Shown here piece by piece: positions 51,566-61,870 of a DNA stretch of 64,000 bases. The stretch is taken from the NCBI GenBank assembly GCA_018399635.1, contig JAGYOH010000011.1, forward strand, positions 1-64,000. Direction: 5' to 3'. Every line of letters begins with the position of its first letter. Within the stretch, counting starts at the first letter, position 1. The notes under the pieces were generated by a model. It worked only from the letters and a program-made list of their open reading frames with translations. It did no database searches and was not told the DNA's origin. The position numbers and the translations under genes are program-made. This stretch comes from Clostridia bacterium (GTDB lineage Bacteria > Bacillota > Clostridia > Peptostreptococcales > Acidaminobacteraceae).

Positions 51566-52652
51566 AATTCCCTACATCCGATGGCTGCCCCTGATCCTGA
51601 TCGGAATCATTTTCTACAAATCCCTGAACAGCCTCGATGCCATCAAGAGTTTCGTCAATCTGGTCATCAGCGTCCTGGTCCCCCTGATCTGGGCCATGGT
51701 CATCGCCTATATCGTTCATCCGGCGGTCAAGAGACTTGAATCCCTGCCGAGAATCAACCGCACCTACAGCATCGCCATCGTTTACCTGGTCTTGCTGGGC
51801 CTGATCATCACCCTCGGCGTCGTGGTGGTGCCCCGGCTGGTGCTGAACATCACGGAACTGGTGAATCGCCTGCCACAGCTCATCGTGACCCTCGAGACTT
51901 TTCTGGCGGACAGCATAGCGAGTCTCAAGAACTACAGCTTTTCCCAGTACATCGATTTTACGGCGGTGGACGAATACATCAGTCATATCAGCGGTATCTT
52001 CGACACCTTCATCACCACCCTGCTGGATTCCGTCCTCGGCTTCGGCTCAGGGGTCTTCAAGTTCTTCATGGGGCTGATCATTTCCATCTACATCCTCAAG
52101 GACAAGGAAGCCTTCGGCAGAGGCATCAAACGGTTCATGTACGCGAGTTTTTCAAAGGAGACCACGACCTATCTGCTGGAGCTTTTCCGGGATTCCGACC
52201 GGATCTTCTCAAGCTACATCATCGGGAAGCTTCTGGATTCCGTCATCGTCGGCGTCATCGCCTTTCTGGGGTTCAATGTCCTGGGCACCCCCTATACCCT
52301 CCTCCTGGCCATGATCATCGGGGTCACCAACATGATTCCCTATTTCGGACCCTTTATCGGGGCGGTTCCGGTCACCATCATCATTCTGTTTTTTGATCCG
52401 ATTCTGGCCGTCTGGAGCGTCCTGTTCATCTTCATCCTGCAGCAGCTGGACGGCTACGTCATCGGGCCCAAGATTCTGGGACAGTCCATGGGGATGTCTC
52501 CCTTCTGGATCATCCTGGCCATTCTCATCGGCGGTGGTCTCTTCGGACTCCTGGGAATGCTCGTGGGGGTCCCGGTGATGGCCATCGTCAGGAATGTGGC
52601 CATCAAGAGCATCAACCACAAACTCGATGAAAAAGAGATAACCGTCACATGA
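51552..52652 (+). CDS. AI-2E family transporter (PerM/YtvI-like permease)
   Basis: 366 aa, about eight transmembrane segments. Two are near the N-terminus, then a helical external region, then a hydrophobic half with GFGSGVFKFFMGLIISIYILKD in broken form, GVTNMIPYFGPFIGAVPVTII and QQLDGYVIGPKILGQSMGM, the signature of the family. Members exchange ions or small organic solutes; the AI-2 role applies only to a few. ATG 51552 follows GGGAGGA and overlaps the acetyltransferase gene. A terminator follows. Confidence 0.9.
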   Translation: MKNSKIPYIRWLPLILIGIIFYKSLNSLDAIKSFVNLVISVLVPLIWAMVIAYIVHPAVKRLESLPRINRTYSIAIVYLVLLGLIITLGVVVVPRLVLNITELVNRLPQLIVTLETFLADSIASLKNYSFSQYIDFTAVDEYISHISGIFDTFITTLLDSVLGFGSGVFKFFMGLIISIYILKDKEAFGRGIKRFMYASFSKETTTYLLELFRDSDRIFSSYIIGKLLDSVIVGVIAFLGFNVLGTPYTLLLAMIIGVTNMIPYFGPFIGAVPVTIIILFFDPILAVWSVLFIFILQQLDGYVIGPKILGQSMGMSPFWIILAILIGGGLFGLLGMLVGVPVMAIVRNVAIKSINHKLDEKEITVT

Positions 52653-52655
52653 TGG

Positions 52656-52685
52656 ACAGCCTTCTGAAGGGCTGTTCTGTTTTTT
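52656..52685 (+). terminator. Terminator after the AI-2E permease gene
   Basis: Stem ACAGCCTT (52656-52663) / AGGGCTGT (52668-52675) with a CTGA loop, one G-T pair, followed by TCTG and six Ts. Confidence 0.75.
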
Positions 52686-52686
52686 C

Positions 52687-52716
52687 TTGAAAAAGCAGGG
52701 GAGAAACGTGTATAAT
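52687..52716 (+). promoter_or_regulatory. Sigma-A promoter of uvrBA
   Basis: TTGAAA (52687-52692), 18-bp spacer, TATAAT (52711-52716), right after the preceding terminator and 29 bases before uvrB. Confidence 0.75.
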
Positions 52717-52721
52717 AAAGT

Positions 52722-52735
52722 AAAACATACGTTCG
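52722..52735 (+). promoter_or_regulatory. LexA (SOS) box upstream of uvrB
   Basis: AAAACATACGTTCG matches the Gram-positive LexA site CGAAC-N4-GTTCG at all but the first two bases, including the central ATAC. It covers the likely transcription start of uvrB, a place where LexA would block transcription. Confidence 0.7.
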
Positions 52736-52744
52736 GGAGTTGAC

Positions 52745-54730
52745 ATGAATCGATTTATCGTAAAATCAGACTATACCCCTCAGGGGGACCAGCCCGGAGC
52801 GATTGAGGCGCTGGTGGAATCCCTGGATGGGGGCAACCGTTTCCAGACCCTGCTGGGGGTCACGGGATCCGGTAAAACCTATACCGTGGCCAAGGTGATT
52901 GAAAGGGTGCAGCGACCGACCCTGGTCATCGCCCACAACAAGACCCTTGCGGCGCAACTGGCTGCGGAATTCAAGGAGTTCTTCCCGGACAACGCCGTGG
53001 AGTTCTTCGTGAGTTATTATGATTATTATCAGCCTGAAGCCTATATACCGGGGGCGGATCTTTTTATTGAAAAGGACGCCTCTATCAACGATGAGATCGA
53101 CAAGTTGAGGCATAGCGCCACCACGGCGATTTTCGACCGCCGGGATGTGATCATCGTGGCTTCGGTTTCCTGCATCTACGGTCTGGGAGACCCGGTGGAT
53201 TACAAGAACCTCGTCATTTCACTGAGAAAAGGCATGGAAAAACCGCGGAACGAAATCCTCAAAAAACTCGTGGAGATCCAGTACACCCGCAATGATATGG
53301 ATTTCAGCCGGGGCACCTTCAGGGTGCGGGGGGATACGGTGGAGATTTTTCCGGCAAACAGCAGTGAAAACGCCATCCGGGTGGAGCTCTTTGGCGATGA
53401 AATCGACCGCATTTCAGAAATCAATGTCCTCACGGGAGAAATCCTGGGTCTCAGGGACCATGTGGCGATTTTTCCCGCCTCCCACTATGTGACCCAGGAG
53501 GACAAGCTTGAGCGGGCCATCGAGGTCATCGAGGAGGAACTTCTCGAGCGGATCGCCTATTTCAAGGACCAGGGGAAGCTTCTGGAGGCTCAGAGAATCG
53601 AGCAGCGGACCCGCTACGACATTGAAATGCTCAGAGAAGTCGGATTCTGTCAGGGCATTGAAAATTACTCAAGAATCATTTCCCAGCGGGCACCGGGTTC
53701 GAGACCCTTTACCCTGATCGACTACTTTCCCGAGGATTTTCTTCTTGTGGTGGACGAGTCCCATGTGACCCTGCCCCAGGTCAGGGGGATGTTCGGGGGA
53801 GATTTTTCAAGAAAGAAGAATCTTGTCGAGTATGGATTCAGACTGCCATCGGCCTATGACAACCGGCCCCTCAATTTCAACGAGTTCGAGGGACTGATTC
53901 CGCAGGCGGTCTTCGTCAGCGCCACCCCGGGGCCCTACGAAAAAGCGCATTCAACCCTCGTCGCCGAGCAGATCATCCGTCCCACGGGACTCCTGGATCC
54001 TGAAATAGAGGTGCGGGGGGTCAAGGGACAGATCGACGATCTCTACGGCGAAATCGTGACAAGGGCCAGGAAAAATGAGCGGGTCCTCATCACCACCCTC
54101 ACCAAGCGGATGGCGGAGGACCTGACGGATTACCTCAAGTCCTACGAGGTCAGGGTGCAGTACATGCACTCGGACATCGATACCCTGGAGCGGATGAAAA
54201 TCATCCGGGACCTCAGGCTTGGAGAATTCGACGTCCTGGTGGGCATCAATCTGCTGAGGGAGGGGCTTGATCTGCCTGAGGTCTCCCTGGTGGCCATCCT
54301 CGATGCCGACAAGGAGGGCTTCCTGCGCTCCGACACCTCCTTGATCCAGACCATAGGCCGGGCGGCCCGGCATCAGGAGGGGAAGGTCATCATGTACGCC
54401 GACAAGATCACCCCTTCCATGCAGTTCGCTCTCGATGAAACCAACCGCAGAAGAGCCATCCAGCAGGCCTACAATGAGAAAAACGGCATCACCCCCACCA
54501 CCATTGTCAAGGAGATTCGAGGCATCATCGAGGCCACCAGGGCGGCCGAGGAGTTCGAGACCTACAAATCCGGTGAAAAGGTGATGAGTCAGAAGGAAAT
54601 CAAGAACAAACTCCGGGAATATGAACTCAAGATGTTTGAGGCCTCTACCAAGCTCGAGTTTGAAAAGGCCATTGAATATCGCGATATCATCAATCGACTA
54701 AAAAAACAATTGAGGGGTCAACATGAATAA
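52745..54730 (+). CDS. uvrB: Excinuclease ABC subunit B
   Basis: 661 aa DNA-repair helicase-like protein that verifies damage and hands it to UvrC. Walker [17 protein letters not shown] (about residues 38-53), the beta-hairpin region [21 protein letters not shown] in broken form near 91, [11 protein letters not shown] (about 335) and [25 protein letters not shown] split over motif V/VI are standard. The C-terminal UVR domain ([21 protein letters not shown]) binds UvrC. GGGAGT precedes the ATG. It overlaps uvrA by 8 bases. Confidence 0.97.
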   Translation: MNRFIVKSDYTPQGDQPGAIEALVESLDGGNRFQTLLGVTGSGKTYTVAKVIERVQRPTLVIAHNKTLAAQLAAEFKEFFPDNAVEFFVSYYDYYQPEAYIPGADLFIEKDASINDEIDKLRHSATTAIFDRRDVIIVASVSCIYGLGDPVDYKNLVISLRKGMEKPRNEILKKLVEIQYTRNDMDFSRGTFRVRGDTVEIFPANSSENAIRVELFGDEIDRISEINVLTGEILGLRDHVAIFPASHYVTQEDKLERAIEVIEEELLERIAYFKDQGKLLEAQRIEQRTRYDIEMLREVGFCQGIENYSRIISQRAPGSRPFTLIDYFPEDFLLVVDESHVTLPQVRGMFGGDFSRKKNLVEYGFRLPSAYDNRPLNFNEFEGLIPQAVFVSATPGPYEKAHSTLVAEQIIRPTGLLDPEIEVRGVKGQIDDLYGEIVTRARKNERVLITTLTKRMAEDLTDYLKSYEVRVQYMHSDIDTLERMKIIRDLRLGEFDVLVGINLLREGLDLPEVSLVAILDADKEGFLRSDTSLIQTIGRAARHQEGKVIMYADKITPSMQFALDETNRRRAIQQAYNEKNGITPTTIVKEIRGIIEATRAAEEFETYKSGEKVMSQKEIKNKLREYELKMFEASTKLEFEKAIEYRDIINRLKKQLRGQHE

Positions 54731-57548
54731 TACCATCTATGTCAAAGGGGCACAGGAGCACAATCTCAAGAAGGTGGACGTGAGAATTCCCCGGGACCGG
54801 TTCGTGGTGGTCACGGGTCTGAGTGGTTCGGGAAAGTCCTCCCTGGCCTTCGATACCATCTACGCCGAGGGGCAGCGTCGTTATGTGGAAAGTCTGTCTT
54901 CCTACGCCCGGCAGTTTCTGGGGCAGATGGAGAAGCCCAATGTCGAGTTCATCGAAGGACTTTCACCGGCCATCTCCATCGACCAGAAGACCACCAACCG
55001 CAATCCCCGGTCCACCGTGGGAACGGTGACGGAAATCTACGATTATCTGAGACTCCTCTATGCCAGAGCCGGGACGCCCCACTGCCCCGTCTGCGGGGAA
55101 GTGATCGAGTCCACCACCCTGGACCAGATCGTGGATCAGGTGATGGGTCTTCCTGCGGGAACGAAGCTCCAGGTGATCGCACCGGTCATCCGGGGGAAAA
55201 AGGGCACCCACAAGAACGAAATCACGCGACTCATCAAGCAGGGCTACCTGCGGGCCCGGATAGACGGGGAAAGACTTGAACTGGACGAAAACATCGAACT
55301 GGATAAGAATAAAAAGCATGATATCGAAATCATCATCGACCGGCTGGTGATCAAGGAGGGCATCGAGTCCCGCCTCAGTGATTCGGTGGAGGCCAGCCTG
55401 AAACTTTCCGAAGGCTCGGTGATCATCCACCGCCTCGATGGGGGAGAGACCCTCTACAATACGAAATTCGCCTGTCCCATCCACGGGGCGGGAATCAGTG
55501 AGATGGAACCCAGAATGTTCAGTTTCAACGCCCCCTATGGGGCCTGTGACCACTGCAAGGGAATCGGATACCTCCAGGAGGTGGATCCGGAACTGGTCAT
55601 CCCCAGTCCGGAGCTTTCGGTGAATGAGGGCGCCATCGCCCCCTTCATCAATACCACCGAGGGGACCTATTACCACCAGATGATCCGGTCTCTTCTGAAG
55701 GATTTCGAGGTGGATGAGGCTACACCGGTGAACAAGATGCCCGAGAAGCTGATTGACGAACTCCTCAACGGGACCGGTGAAAGAAAAATCCGTTTCCACT
55801 ACGAGTCGAAATACGGCGGCAGCCGGGAATTCTACGCCCCCTTTGAAGGGGTGGTGAAAAACCTGGAGCGCCGTTACCACGAAACCAACAGCGATTACAT
55901 CAAGGAAAAAATCGAGGATTTCATGAGTTTCGTGCCCTGCTCCTCCTGTCACGGGAAAAAACTCAAGGATGAGGTGCTGGCGGTGACGGTGGGGGGGCTC
56001 AACATCCATGATCTGACAGACCTGCCGGTGAGGGATGCCTTGAAATTCTTTGAAAATCTCGAACTCTCGGCGACCAGACGGCAGATTGCCGACCAGATCA
56101 TCAGGGAAATCCTGGGACGGTTGAACTTTCTCAAAAACGTGGGTCTGGATTATCTGACCCTTTCCAGGTCGGCAGGCACGCTTTCCGGCGGAGAATCCCA
56201 GAGAATCCGCCTGGCGACCCAGATCGGCTCAGGCCTCGTCGGGGTCCTCTACATTCTGGACGAGCCCAGCATCGGACTGCATCAAAAGGACAACCGCAAG
56301 CTCCTCGACGCCCTTCGCAGACTGACGGATATCGGCAATACCCTCATCGTGGTGGAGCACGATACGGAAACCATAGAAAGTGCGGATTTCATCGTGGATG
56401 TGGGGCCGGGAGCCGGCGCCCAGGGTGGAGAAATCGTGGTGGCGGGATCCTACCAGGATGTCATCGATTGTGAAAGATCCATCACTGGAGACTACCTTTC
56501 CGGCCGCAGGACCATCGAGATACCGGCAGAGCGAAAGCGGCCCAATGGCAAATTCCTTGAAATCATCGGGGCCGGGCAGAACAATCTCAAGGGTGTGGAC
56601 GTGAAGGTTCCTTTGGGGATATTCACCTGTGTCACCGGGGTTTCCGGTTCCGGCAAAAGCTCTTTGATCAACGAAATTCTTTTCAAGGGCACCTATGTGG
56701 CGATCAACAAGCGCAGCCGACTGCGACCCGGAAAATTTCGGGAGCTCAAGGGGACCGAGTACATCGACAAGGTCATCGACATCGACCAGTCCCCCATCGG
56801 CCGGACCCCTAGAAGCAATCCCGCCACCTATACGGGGGTCTTCGACCCGATTCGGGACCTCTTCGCCCGGATGCCTGAATCCAAGGTCCGGGGCTATAAA
56901 AAGGGCCGGTTCAGTTTCAATGTCAAGGGGGGCCGGTGCGAGGCCTGCAACGGGGACGGCATCAACCGGATCGAGATGCATTTCCTGCCCGACGTTTACG
57001 TCCAGTGCGAGGTCTGCAAGGGGAAACGCTACAACCGGGAGACCCTTGAGGTGAAATACAAGGGGAAGAACATTTCCCAGGTGCTGGACATGACAGTGGA
57101 GGAGGCCCTGGTCTTCTTTGAGAATATTCCCAAGATCAGCGCCAAGCTGGTCACCCTCAAGGAGGTGGGACTGGGCTATGTCAAACTGGGACAGCCCTCC
57201 ACCCAGCTTTCCGGGGGAGAAGCCCAGAGAATCAAGCTGGCTACGGAGCTCAGCAAGCGGAGCACCGGCAAGACCCTTTATATTCTCGATGAGCCCACCA
57301 CGGGTCTGCATATGGCGGACGTCCACATGCTGATCGATGTGATCCACCGCCTGACAGAGGGGGGGAATACGGTGGTGATCATCGAGCACAATCTCGACGT
57401 GATCAAATCGGCGGATTATATCATCGATCTTGGTCCCGAGGGGGGAGACCGGGGCGGCGAGGTGGTGGCCCTGGGGACTCCGGAGGAAATCAGTGAACAT
57501 GCGACCTCCTTTACGGGGGAGTATCTGAAAAAGGTGCTTCACAAATGA
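54723..57548 (+). CDS. uvrA: Excinuclease ABC subunit A
   Basis: 941 aa tandem ABC ATPase that finds DNA lesions. First Walker [20 protein letters not shown] (about residues 31-49), zinc-finger cysteines [11 protein letters not shown] and [10 protein letters not shown], first signature [20 protein letters not shown] in part, second Walker [16 protein letters not shown] (about 639-653), the insertion-domain zinc site [11 protein letters not shown]...[10 protein letters not shown], and [21 protein letters not shown]. Normal length. Starts inside uvrB and ends with a terminator just before uvrC. Confidence 0.98.
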   Translation: MNNTIYVKGAQEHNLKKVDVRIPRDRFVVVTGLSGSGKSSLAFDTIYAEGQRRYVESLSSYARQFLGQMEKPNVEFIEGLSPAISIDQKTTNRNPRSTVGTVTEIYDYLRLLYARAGTPHCPVCGEVIESTTLDQIVDQVMGLPAGTKLQVIAPVIRGKKGTHKNEITRLIKQGYLRARIDGERLELDENIELDKNKKHDIEIIIDRLVIKEGIESRLSDSVEASLKLSEGSVIIHRLDGGETLYNTKFACPIHGAGISEMEPRMFSFNAPYGACDHCKGIGYLQEVDPELVIPSPELSVNEGAIAPFINTTEGTYYHQMIRSLLKDFEVDEATPVNKMPEKLIDELLNGTGERKIRFHYESKYGGSREFYAPFEGVVKNLERRYHETNSDYIKEKIEDFMSFVPCSSCHGKKLKDEVLAVTVGGLNIHDLTDLPVRDALKFFENLELSATRRQIADQIIREILGRLNFLKNVGLDYLTLSRSAGTLSGGESQRIRLATQIGSGLVGVLYILDEPSIGLHQKDNRKLLDALRRLTDIGNTLIVVEHDTETIESADFIVDVGPGAGAQGGEIVVAGSYQDVIDCERSITGDYLSGRRTIEIPAERKRPNGKFLEIIGAGQNNLKGVDVKVPLGIFTCVTGVSGSGKSSLINEILFKGTYVAINKRSRLRPGKFRELKGTEYIDKVIDIDQSPIGRTPRSNPATYTGVFDPIRDLFARMPESKVRGYKKGRFSFNVKGGRCEACNGDGINRIEMHFLPDVYVQCEVCKGKRYNRETLEVKYKGKNISQVLDMTVEEALVFFENIPKISAKLVTLKEVGLGYVKLGQPSTQLSGGEAQRIKLATELSKRSTGKTLYILDEPTTGLHMADVHMLIDVIHRLTEGGNTVVIIEHNLDVIKSADYIIDLGPEGGDRGGEVVALGTPEEISEHATSFTGEYLKKVLHK

Positions 57549-57558
57549 TGTGACTTTG

Positions 57559-57590
57559 GCCTTGTTTCGATCGGGAACAGGGCTTTTTTT
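57559..57590 (+). terminator. Hairpin with T-run between uvrA and uvrC
   Basis: A 10-bp stem from GCCTTGTTTC (57559-57568) and GGGAACAGGGC (57573-57583) with three G-T pairs and loop GATCG, followed by seven Ts and then directly the uvrC ribosome-binding site. It could partly uncouple uvrC from the SOS-controlled uvrBA transcript. Confidence 0.65.
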
Positions 57591-57600
57591 GGAGGTGATG

Positions 57601-59442
57601 GTGATCAATATCAAACCGAACATCGAAGAAATACTGGCGAAACTGCCGGCCACCCCCGGTGTCTATCTCATGAAGGATGCCTATGGGCGGATAATCTATG
57701 TCGGCAAATCCAAGCATTTGAAGAACCGGGTATCCTCCTACTTCAAAGGTTTCAACGGCCATTCACCCAAAACCCAGACCCTGGTGGTGAACATCGACGA
57801 CATTGAATACATCATCACCGATACCGAGGAAGAGGCCCTGGCCCTTGAATCCAATCTGATCAAGAGGCATCGTCCCAAGTTCAATGTCCTGCTCAAGGAC
57901 GACAAGCAATACCCTTATATCATGATCACCTATGAGGATGAGTTCCCCCGGGTGGTGAAGACGAGAAAGGTGAAAAATGACCGCAACAAGTACTTCGGCC
58001 CCTACAGCTCCAACTTCGCCGTCAACGAGACCCTCGAGATTCTCCACAAGATTTTTCCCATCAGAAAATGCAACCGGGATCTGTCCCGGGTCAAGCGGCC
58101 CTGTCTCAACTACCATATCCACCGGTGCATCGGCCCCTGTGTCCATGCCGACGAGGTCAGGGAGTCCTACCGGGAATTGATCCGAGAGATCGAGGTTTTT
58201 CTCAAGGGGAATCAAAGGAGTCTCATCAAGGCCATGAAGGAGGAGATGCAGGCGGCCTCTGAAGCCCTGGCCTTCGAAAAGGCCCTGGCACTCAGGGACA
58301 AGATCGCCGCCCTTGAATCCCTCACCATCGAGCAGAAGGTGGTCAACGCCCCGGGAATCGACCAGGATCTCATCGGGCTGGTGGAGGGGGACCAGGAGGT
58401 GGCCGTCACGGTATTCTTTGTCCGGGAGGGCAAGCTCATCGACCGGCAGAACTTTATTCTGGACAAGGGCATCGACAGTGATTACGGCGAAATCATCAGG
58501 AATTTCCTGCTGCAGTATTACACCGGGACCTCCTACCTGCCCAGGGAAATCATCCTGGAGGAAACCTTTCCCGAGATGGAAGCCGTGACCCGGATTCTCT
58601 CGAAAACGGGAGGGCGGTCGGTGATGATCACGGTGCCCAAGCAGGGCAACAAGAAAAAGCTTCTGGGTCTGGTCAAGGTCAACGGCAAGGATTATCTGGA
58701 CAAATACCTCCAGCAGCACCGGGGAAAAGAGGAGAAATACCGGCGCATCATCGACGAACTCAAGGGGCTGATCCCCATAGGGCCCGTGGAACGGATCGAA
58801 GCCTATGATATTTCAAACCTCTACGGGATTTACAACGTCGGCACCATGGTGGTCTATGAGAATGGCCAGAAGAAAAAGAACGACTACCGGAAGTTCAAGA
58901 TCAAATCCCATCAGAAAATCGATGATTACGCCTCCATGCGGGAGGTGCTGGACCGGCGGTTCTCAAGATTGATCGACGAATACTCCGAAGCTTCTTTTTC
59001 CCGGTGGCCGAATCTCATCCTCCTGGACGGGGGCAAGGGCCAGGTTTCCGTGGTGGAGGAGGTCATGGCCTCCTACGGCCTTGAAATCCCTGTCATCGGC
59101 ATGGTCAAGGACGACTTTCACCGCACCCGGGGTCTGATCCACAAGCAGCGGGAATATCCCTTGTCCGAATCCAGAGAGCTGTATGCCTTCATCTACGAGA
59201 TTCAGGAGGAGGTGCACCGCTTCGCCATTGATTATCACAAGACCCTGAGGGTCAAGGGGATGACGGAATCCTTCCTCGATGAGATCCAGGGGGTGGGGAA
59301 GGTGAAAAAAACCATCCTTTTGAAGCACTTCGAGAACCTGGCCGCCATCAAAAAAGCCACTCTTGAGGAATTGACGGCCATCCCGAAAATTGATGAAAGA
59401 ACGGCCCGGAACATCAAAAATTACTTTGAAAAAAACCAATAA
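57601..59442 (+). CDS. uvrC: Excinuclease ABC subunit C
   Basis: 613 aa. Makes the two incisions around a lesion. GIY-YIG nuclease at the N-terminus (GVYLMKDAYGRIIYVGKSKHLKNR in part, about residues 20-43), UVR domain (about 200-235, EALAFEKALALRDKIAALE), an RNase H-like domain with EAYDISNLYGIYNVG and LLLDGGKGQV, and C-terminal helix-hairpin-helix repeats (LDEIQGVGKVKKTILLKHF). The GTG at 57601 has GGAGG at 5 bases; the ATG just before and the longer frame to 57550 are less likely starts. Confidence 0.95.
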   Translation: MINIKPNIEEILAKLPATPGVYLMKDAYGRIIYVGKSKHLKNRVSSYFKGFNGHSPKTQTLVVNIDDIEYIITDTEEEALALESNLIKRHRPKFNVLLKDDKQYPYIMITYEDEFPRVVKTRKVKNDRNKYFGPYSSNFAVNETLEILHKIFPIRKCNRDLSRVKRPCLNYHIHRCIGPCVHADEVRESYRELIREIEVFLKGNQRSLIKAMKEEMQAASEALAFEKALALRDKIAALESLTIEQKVVNAPGIDQDLIGLVEGDQEVAVTVFFVREGKLIDRQNFILDKGIDSDYGEIIRNFLLQYYTGTSYLPREIILEETFPEMEAVTRILSKTGGRSVMITVPKQGNKKKLLGLVKVNGKDYLDKYLQQHRGKEEKYRRIIDELKGLIPIGPVERIEAYDISNLYGIYNVGTMVVYENGQKKKNDYRKFKIKSHQKIDDYASMREVLDRRFSRLIDEYSEASFSRWPNLILLDGGKGQVSVVEEVMASYGLEIPVIGMVKDDFHRTRGLIHKQREYPLSESRELYAFIYEIQEEVHRFAIDYHKTLRVKGMTESFLDEIQGVGKVKKTILLKHFENLAAIKKATLEELTAIPKIDERTARNIKNYFEKNQ

Positions 59443-59470
59443 GTGTTTTTGGTGACGGTGGGTTTAATGC

Positions 59471-59476
59471 TATAAT
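59471..59476 (+). promoter_or_regulatory. -10 element of the formate dehydrogenase operon
   Basis: TATAAT 32 bases before the first gene. A weak TTTGGT lies 17 bp upstream. The following GGGGGGAAAAGG serves as ribosome-binding site. Confidence 0.5.
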
Positions 59477-59508
59477 GATGTTAAGTTGTTTGACAGGGGG
59501 GAAAAGGA

Positions 59509-59985
59509 TTGCTGGAAAAAATCTTGACGGAAGAAAATTTTAGCGCCCTCGACGAACTTCTGGAGCGCTACAAGGGAGTTCCGGGACCATTGATGCCCTT
59601 GCTTCAGGGGGCTCAGGATATTTTTGGGGCGATTCCCGAGGAGGTCCAGAGTTACATTGCCGAAAAGGCCAATATACCGCTGGCGGAAATCTACGGGGTG
59701 GTCACCTTTTATTCACAATTCAGAATGGTGCCCAGGGGGGACCATGTCATCAGTGTCTGCCTGGGAACCGCCTGCTATGTGAAGGGGTCTCAGAATATCA
59801 TGGATAAAATCTCCCAGGCCATGGGCATCGGCATTGGCGAAACCTCCTCCGACGGGAAGTTCACCCTGGTGGGGACCCGGTGTATCGGGGCCTGCGGCCT
59901 GGCGCCGATTGTCACGGTGAATGATGATGTCTACGGCAAGGTCAAGGAATCCGAGATTCTGAAAATTCTCGAGAAATACAAATGA
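59509..59985 (+). CDS. NuoE/HndA-like [2Fe-2S] subunit
   Basis: 158 aa from a TTG start. Thioredoxin-like [2Fe-2S] protein as in complex I NuoE and the NADP-reducing hydrogenase HndA. An N-terminal helical domain (LMPLLQGAQDIFGAIPEEVQ) precedes the cluster ligands CLGTAC (about 84-89) and CIGAC (about 125-129). It passes electrons between the flavin subunit and the other clusters of the complex. Overlaps the upstream ATG of the next frame. Confidence 0.92.
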   Translation: MLEKILTEENFSALDELLERYKGVPGPLMPLLQGAQDIFGAIPEEVQSYIAEKANIPLAEIYGVVTFYSQFRMVPRGDHVISVCLGTACYVKGSQNIMDKISQAMGIGIGETSSDGKFTLVGTRCIGACGLAPIVTVNDDVYGKVKESEILKILEKYK

Positions 59986-59999
59986 CAGGGGGGCTGGCG

Positions 60000-60353
60000 G
60001 TGAAATCCTTTGAAGAATTGATGGCTCTGAAGGAACGGATTGGCCGGGAGGAAGCGACGGATGAGATCAAGATCATGGTGGGGATGGCGACCTGCGGTAT
60101 TTCAGCAGGGGCCAAGCCGGTGATGAAGGCCCTCATGGCCTTTGTGGAAGAGCAGGGCTTGAAGCAGGTCAAGGTGAAACAGACCGGCTGCATCGGCATC
60201 TGCCGTCTTGAGCCGATGTTTGAAATATTCGAACCCGGCGGCGAAAGAACCACCTATGTCGACATGACGCCCGAAAAGGCCGTCGAGGTGCTGGAGGCGC
60301 ATCTTCTCCATCATCACGTGATTGAAAAATACACCATCGGAGCCTACGATTAA
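60000..60353 (+). CDS. HndB-like [2Fe-2S] ferredoxin-domain subunit
   Basis: About 117 aa from a GTG after AGGGGGGCT. A thioredoxin-like ferredoxin with VGMATCGISAGAKPVMKAL (about residues 29-47) and KQTGCIGICRLEPMFEI, ending HHHVIEKYTIGAYD. Three cysteines are visible. The same gene occurs between the NuoE- and NuoF-like genes of Hnd-type hydrogenases. It also might act as an extra electron-carrying subunit of the present complex. An in-frame ATG at 59982 is an alternative start with no ribosome-binding site. Confidence 0.88.
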   Translation: MKSFEELMALKERIGREEATDEIKIMVGMATCGISAGAKPVMKALMAFVEEQGLKQVKVKQTGCIGICRLEPMFEIFEPGGERTTYVDMTPEKAVEVLEAHLLHHHVIEKYTIGAYD

Positions 60354-60365
60354 GGGGGGAATGGG

Positions 60366-61859
60366 TTGGATCAAAAGCACTCAGTTCTGGAAATGGACTA
60401 TATCAGAAAACAAGAGCGGATTGCTCTGAAAAACTGCGGACTCATCGATCCCGAGCGAATCGAGGAGTACATCCGATATGACGGCTACCAGGCCCTGGCC
60501 AAAGCGATTTTGCAGCTTGGTCCCGAGGGCGTCATCGAAGAGGTGGAAGCCTCGGGCCTGAGAGGACGGGGAGGGGCGGGCTTTCCCACCGGCAGGAAAT
60601 GGCGCAGCGGCTATCTGGCCAAGGGGAATGAAAAATTCATTATCTGCAATGCGGATGAAGGGGATCCCGGGGCCTTCATGGACCGGTCCATCCTGGAAGG
60701 AGACCCCCACAGTGTCATTGAAGCCATGACCATCGCCGCCTTTGCCATTGGTGCGACCAAGGGCTTTATTTACGTCAGGGCCGAGTATCCCATAGCGGTA
60801 AAAAGACTGCAGATCGCCATCGACCAGGCCCATGAGATGGGTTTTCTCGGGTCGGACATCTTCGGCTCGGGATTCGGGTTTGACATCGAACTCAGACTCG
60901 GCGCCGGCGCCTTTGTCTGCGGGGAGGCCAAGGCCCTCATCGCCTCCATTGAAGGCAAGCGGGGCATGCCTACCCCCAAGCCCCCGAGAACCAATGACAA
61001 GGGCTTGTGGTCAAAGCCCACCATTCTCAACAATGTGGAGACCTTCGCCAATATTCCCCCCATCATCAGAAACGGGGCAGGATGGTATGCGGCCATCGGC
61101 TCTGAAAAATCCAAGGGGACCAAGGTTTTCGCCCTGGGAGGGAAGATCAATCGGACGGGTCTTGTTGAAATCCCAATCGGCACCCCCTTGCGGGAGGTCA
61201 TTTTCGATATCGGCGGCGGCATACCCGGGGGCAAGAAATTCAAGGCGGTCCAGACCGGCGGTCCATCGGGAGGGTGCATTCCCACGGAGCATCTCGATGT
61301 GAAAATCGATTATGAATCCCTGCAGGACATCGGTTCCATGATGGGATCCGGGGGCATGATCGTCATGGATGAAGACAACTGCATGGTGGACATCGCCCGT
61401 TTCTTTCTGGAATTTTCAGTGGAGGAATCCTGCGGCAAGTGCACTCCCTGTCGGGAGGGCACCAAAAAAATGCTGGGCATCCTGGAAAAAATCACCTCAG
61501 GAGAAGGGGTCATGTCGGATCTCGACGACCTGGAGCGCCTCGGCCAGATCATCAAGGACACCTCCCTCTGCGGTCTCGGGAAAACGGCTCCGAATCCGGT
61601 GTTGTCCACCTTGAAGTATTTCAGAGACGAATATGAGGCCCATGTCAAGGACAAGACCTGTCCTGCCGGGGTCTGCAAGGCCCTGCTTCAGTACACCATC
61701 ACCGACAAGTGTATCGGCTGCGGTATCTGCAAGACGGTCTGTCCGGTCAGTTGTATCACCGGCAACAAGAAGGAAAAGCACGTCATCGATCCGTCGGCCT
61801 GTATCCGCTGCGGCGCCTGTCAAGAGGCCTGTCCCGTGGACGCCATCATCAAGAGATAG
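60366..61859 (+). CDS. NuoF/HndC-like NADH-binding flavoprotein subunit
   Basis: 497 aa from a TTG behind AGGGGGGA. FMN- and NADH-binding GLRGRGGAGFPTGRKW (about residues 64-79) and the CNADEGDPGAFMDRSILEG block, followed by a SLBB domain, the [4Fe-4S] motif ESCGKCTPCREGTKKML (about 356-372) and, at the C-terminus, two ferredoxin clusters CIGCGICKTVCPVSC and CIRCGACQEACPVD. The added C-terminal clusters are typical of electron-bifurcating complexes, in which the flavin links NAD(H) and ferredoxin. Confidence 0.94.
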   Translation: MDQKHSVLEMDYIRKQERIALKNCGLIDPERIEEYIRYDGYQALAKAILQLGPEGVIEEVEASGLRGRGGAGFPTGRKWRSGYLAKGNEKFIICNADEGDPGAFMDRSILEGDPHSVIEAMTIAAFAIGATKGFIYVRAEYPIAVKRLQIAIDQAHEMGFLGSDIFGSGFGFDIELRLGAGAFVCGEAKALIASIEGKRGMPTPKPPRTNDKGLWSKPTILNNVETFANIPPIIRNGAGWYAAIGSEKSKGTKVFALGGKINRTGLVEIPIGTPLREVIFDIGGGIPGGKKFKAVQTGGPSGGCIPTEHLDVKIDYESLQDIGSMMGSGGMIVMDEDNCMVDIARFFLEFSVEESCGKCTPCREGTKKMLGILEKITSGEGVMSDLDDLERLGQIIKDTSLCGLGKTAPNPVLSTLKYFRDEYEAHVKDKTCPAGVCKALLQYTITDKCIGCGICKTVCPVSCITGNKKEKHVIDPSACIRCGACQEACPVDAIIKR

Positions 61860-61870
61860 GGAGGGAGCAA

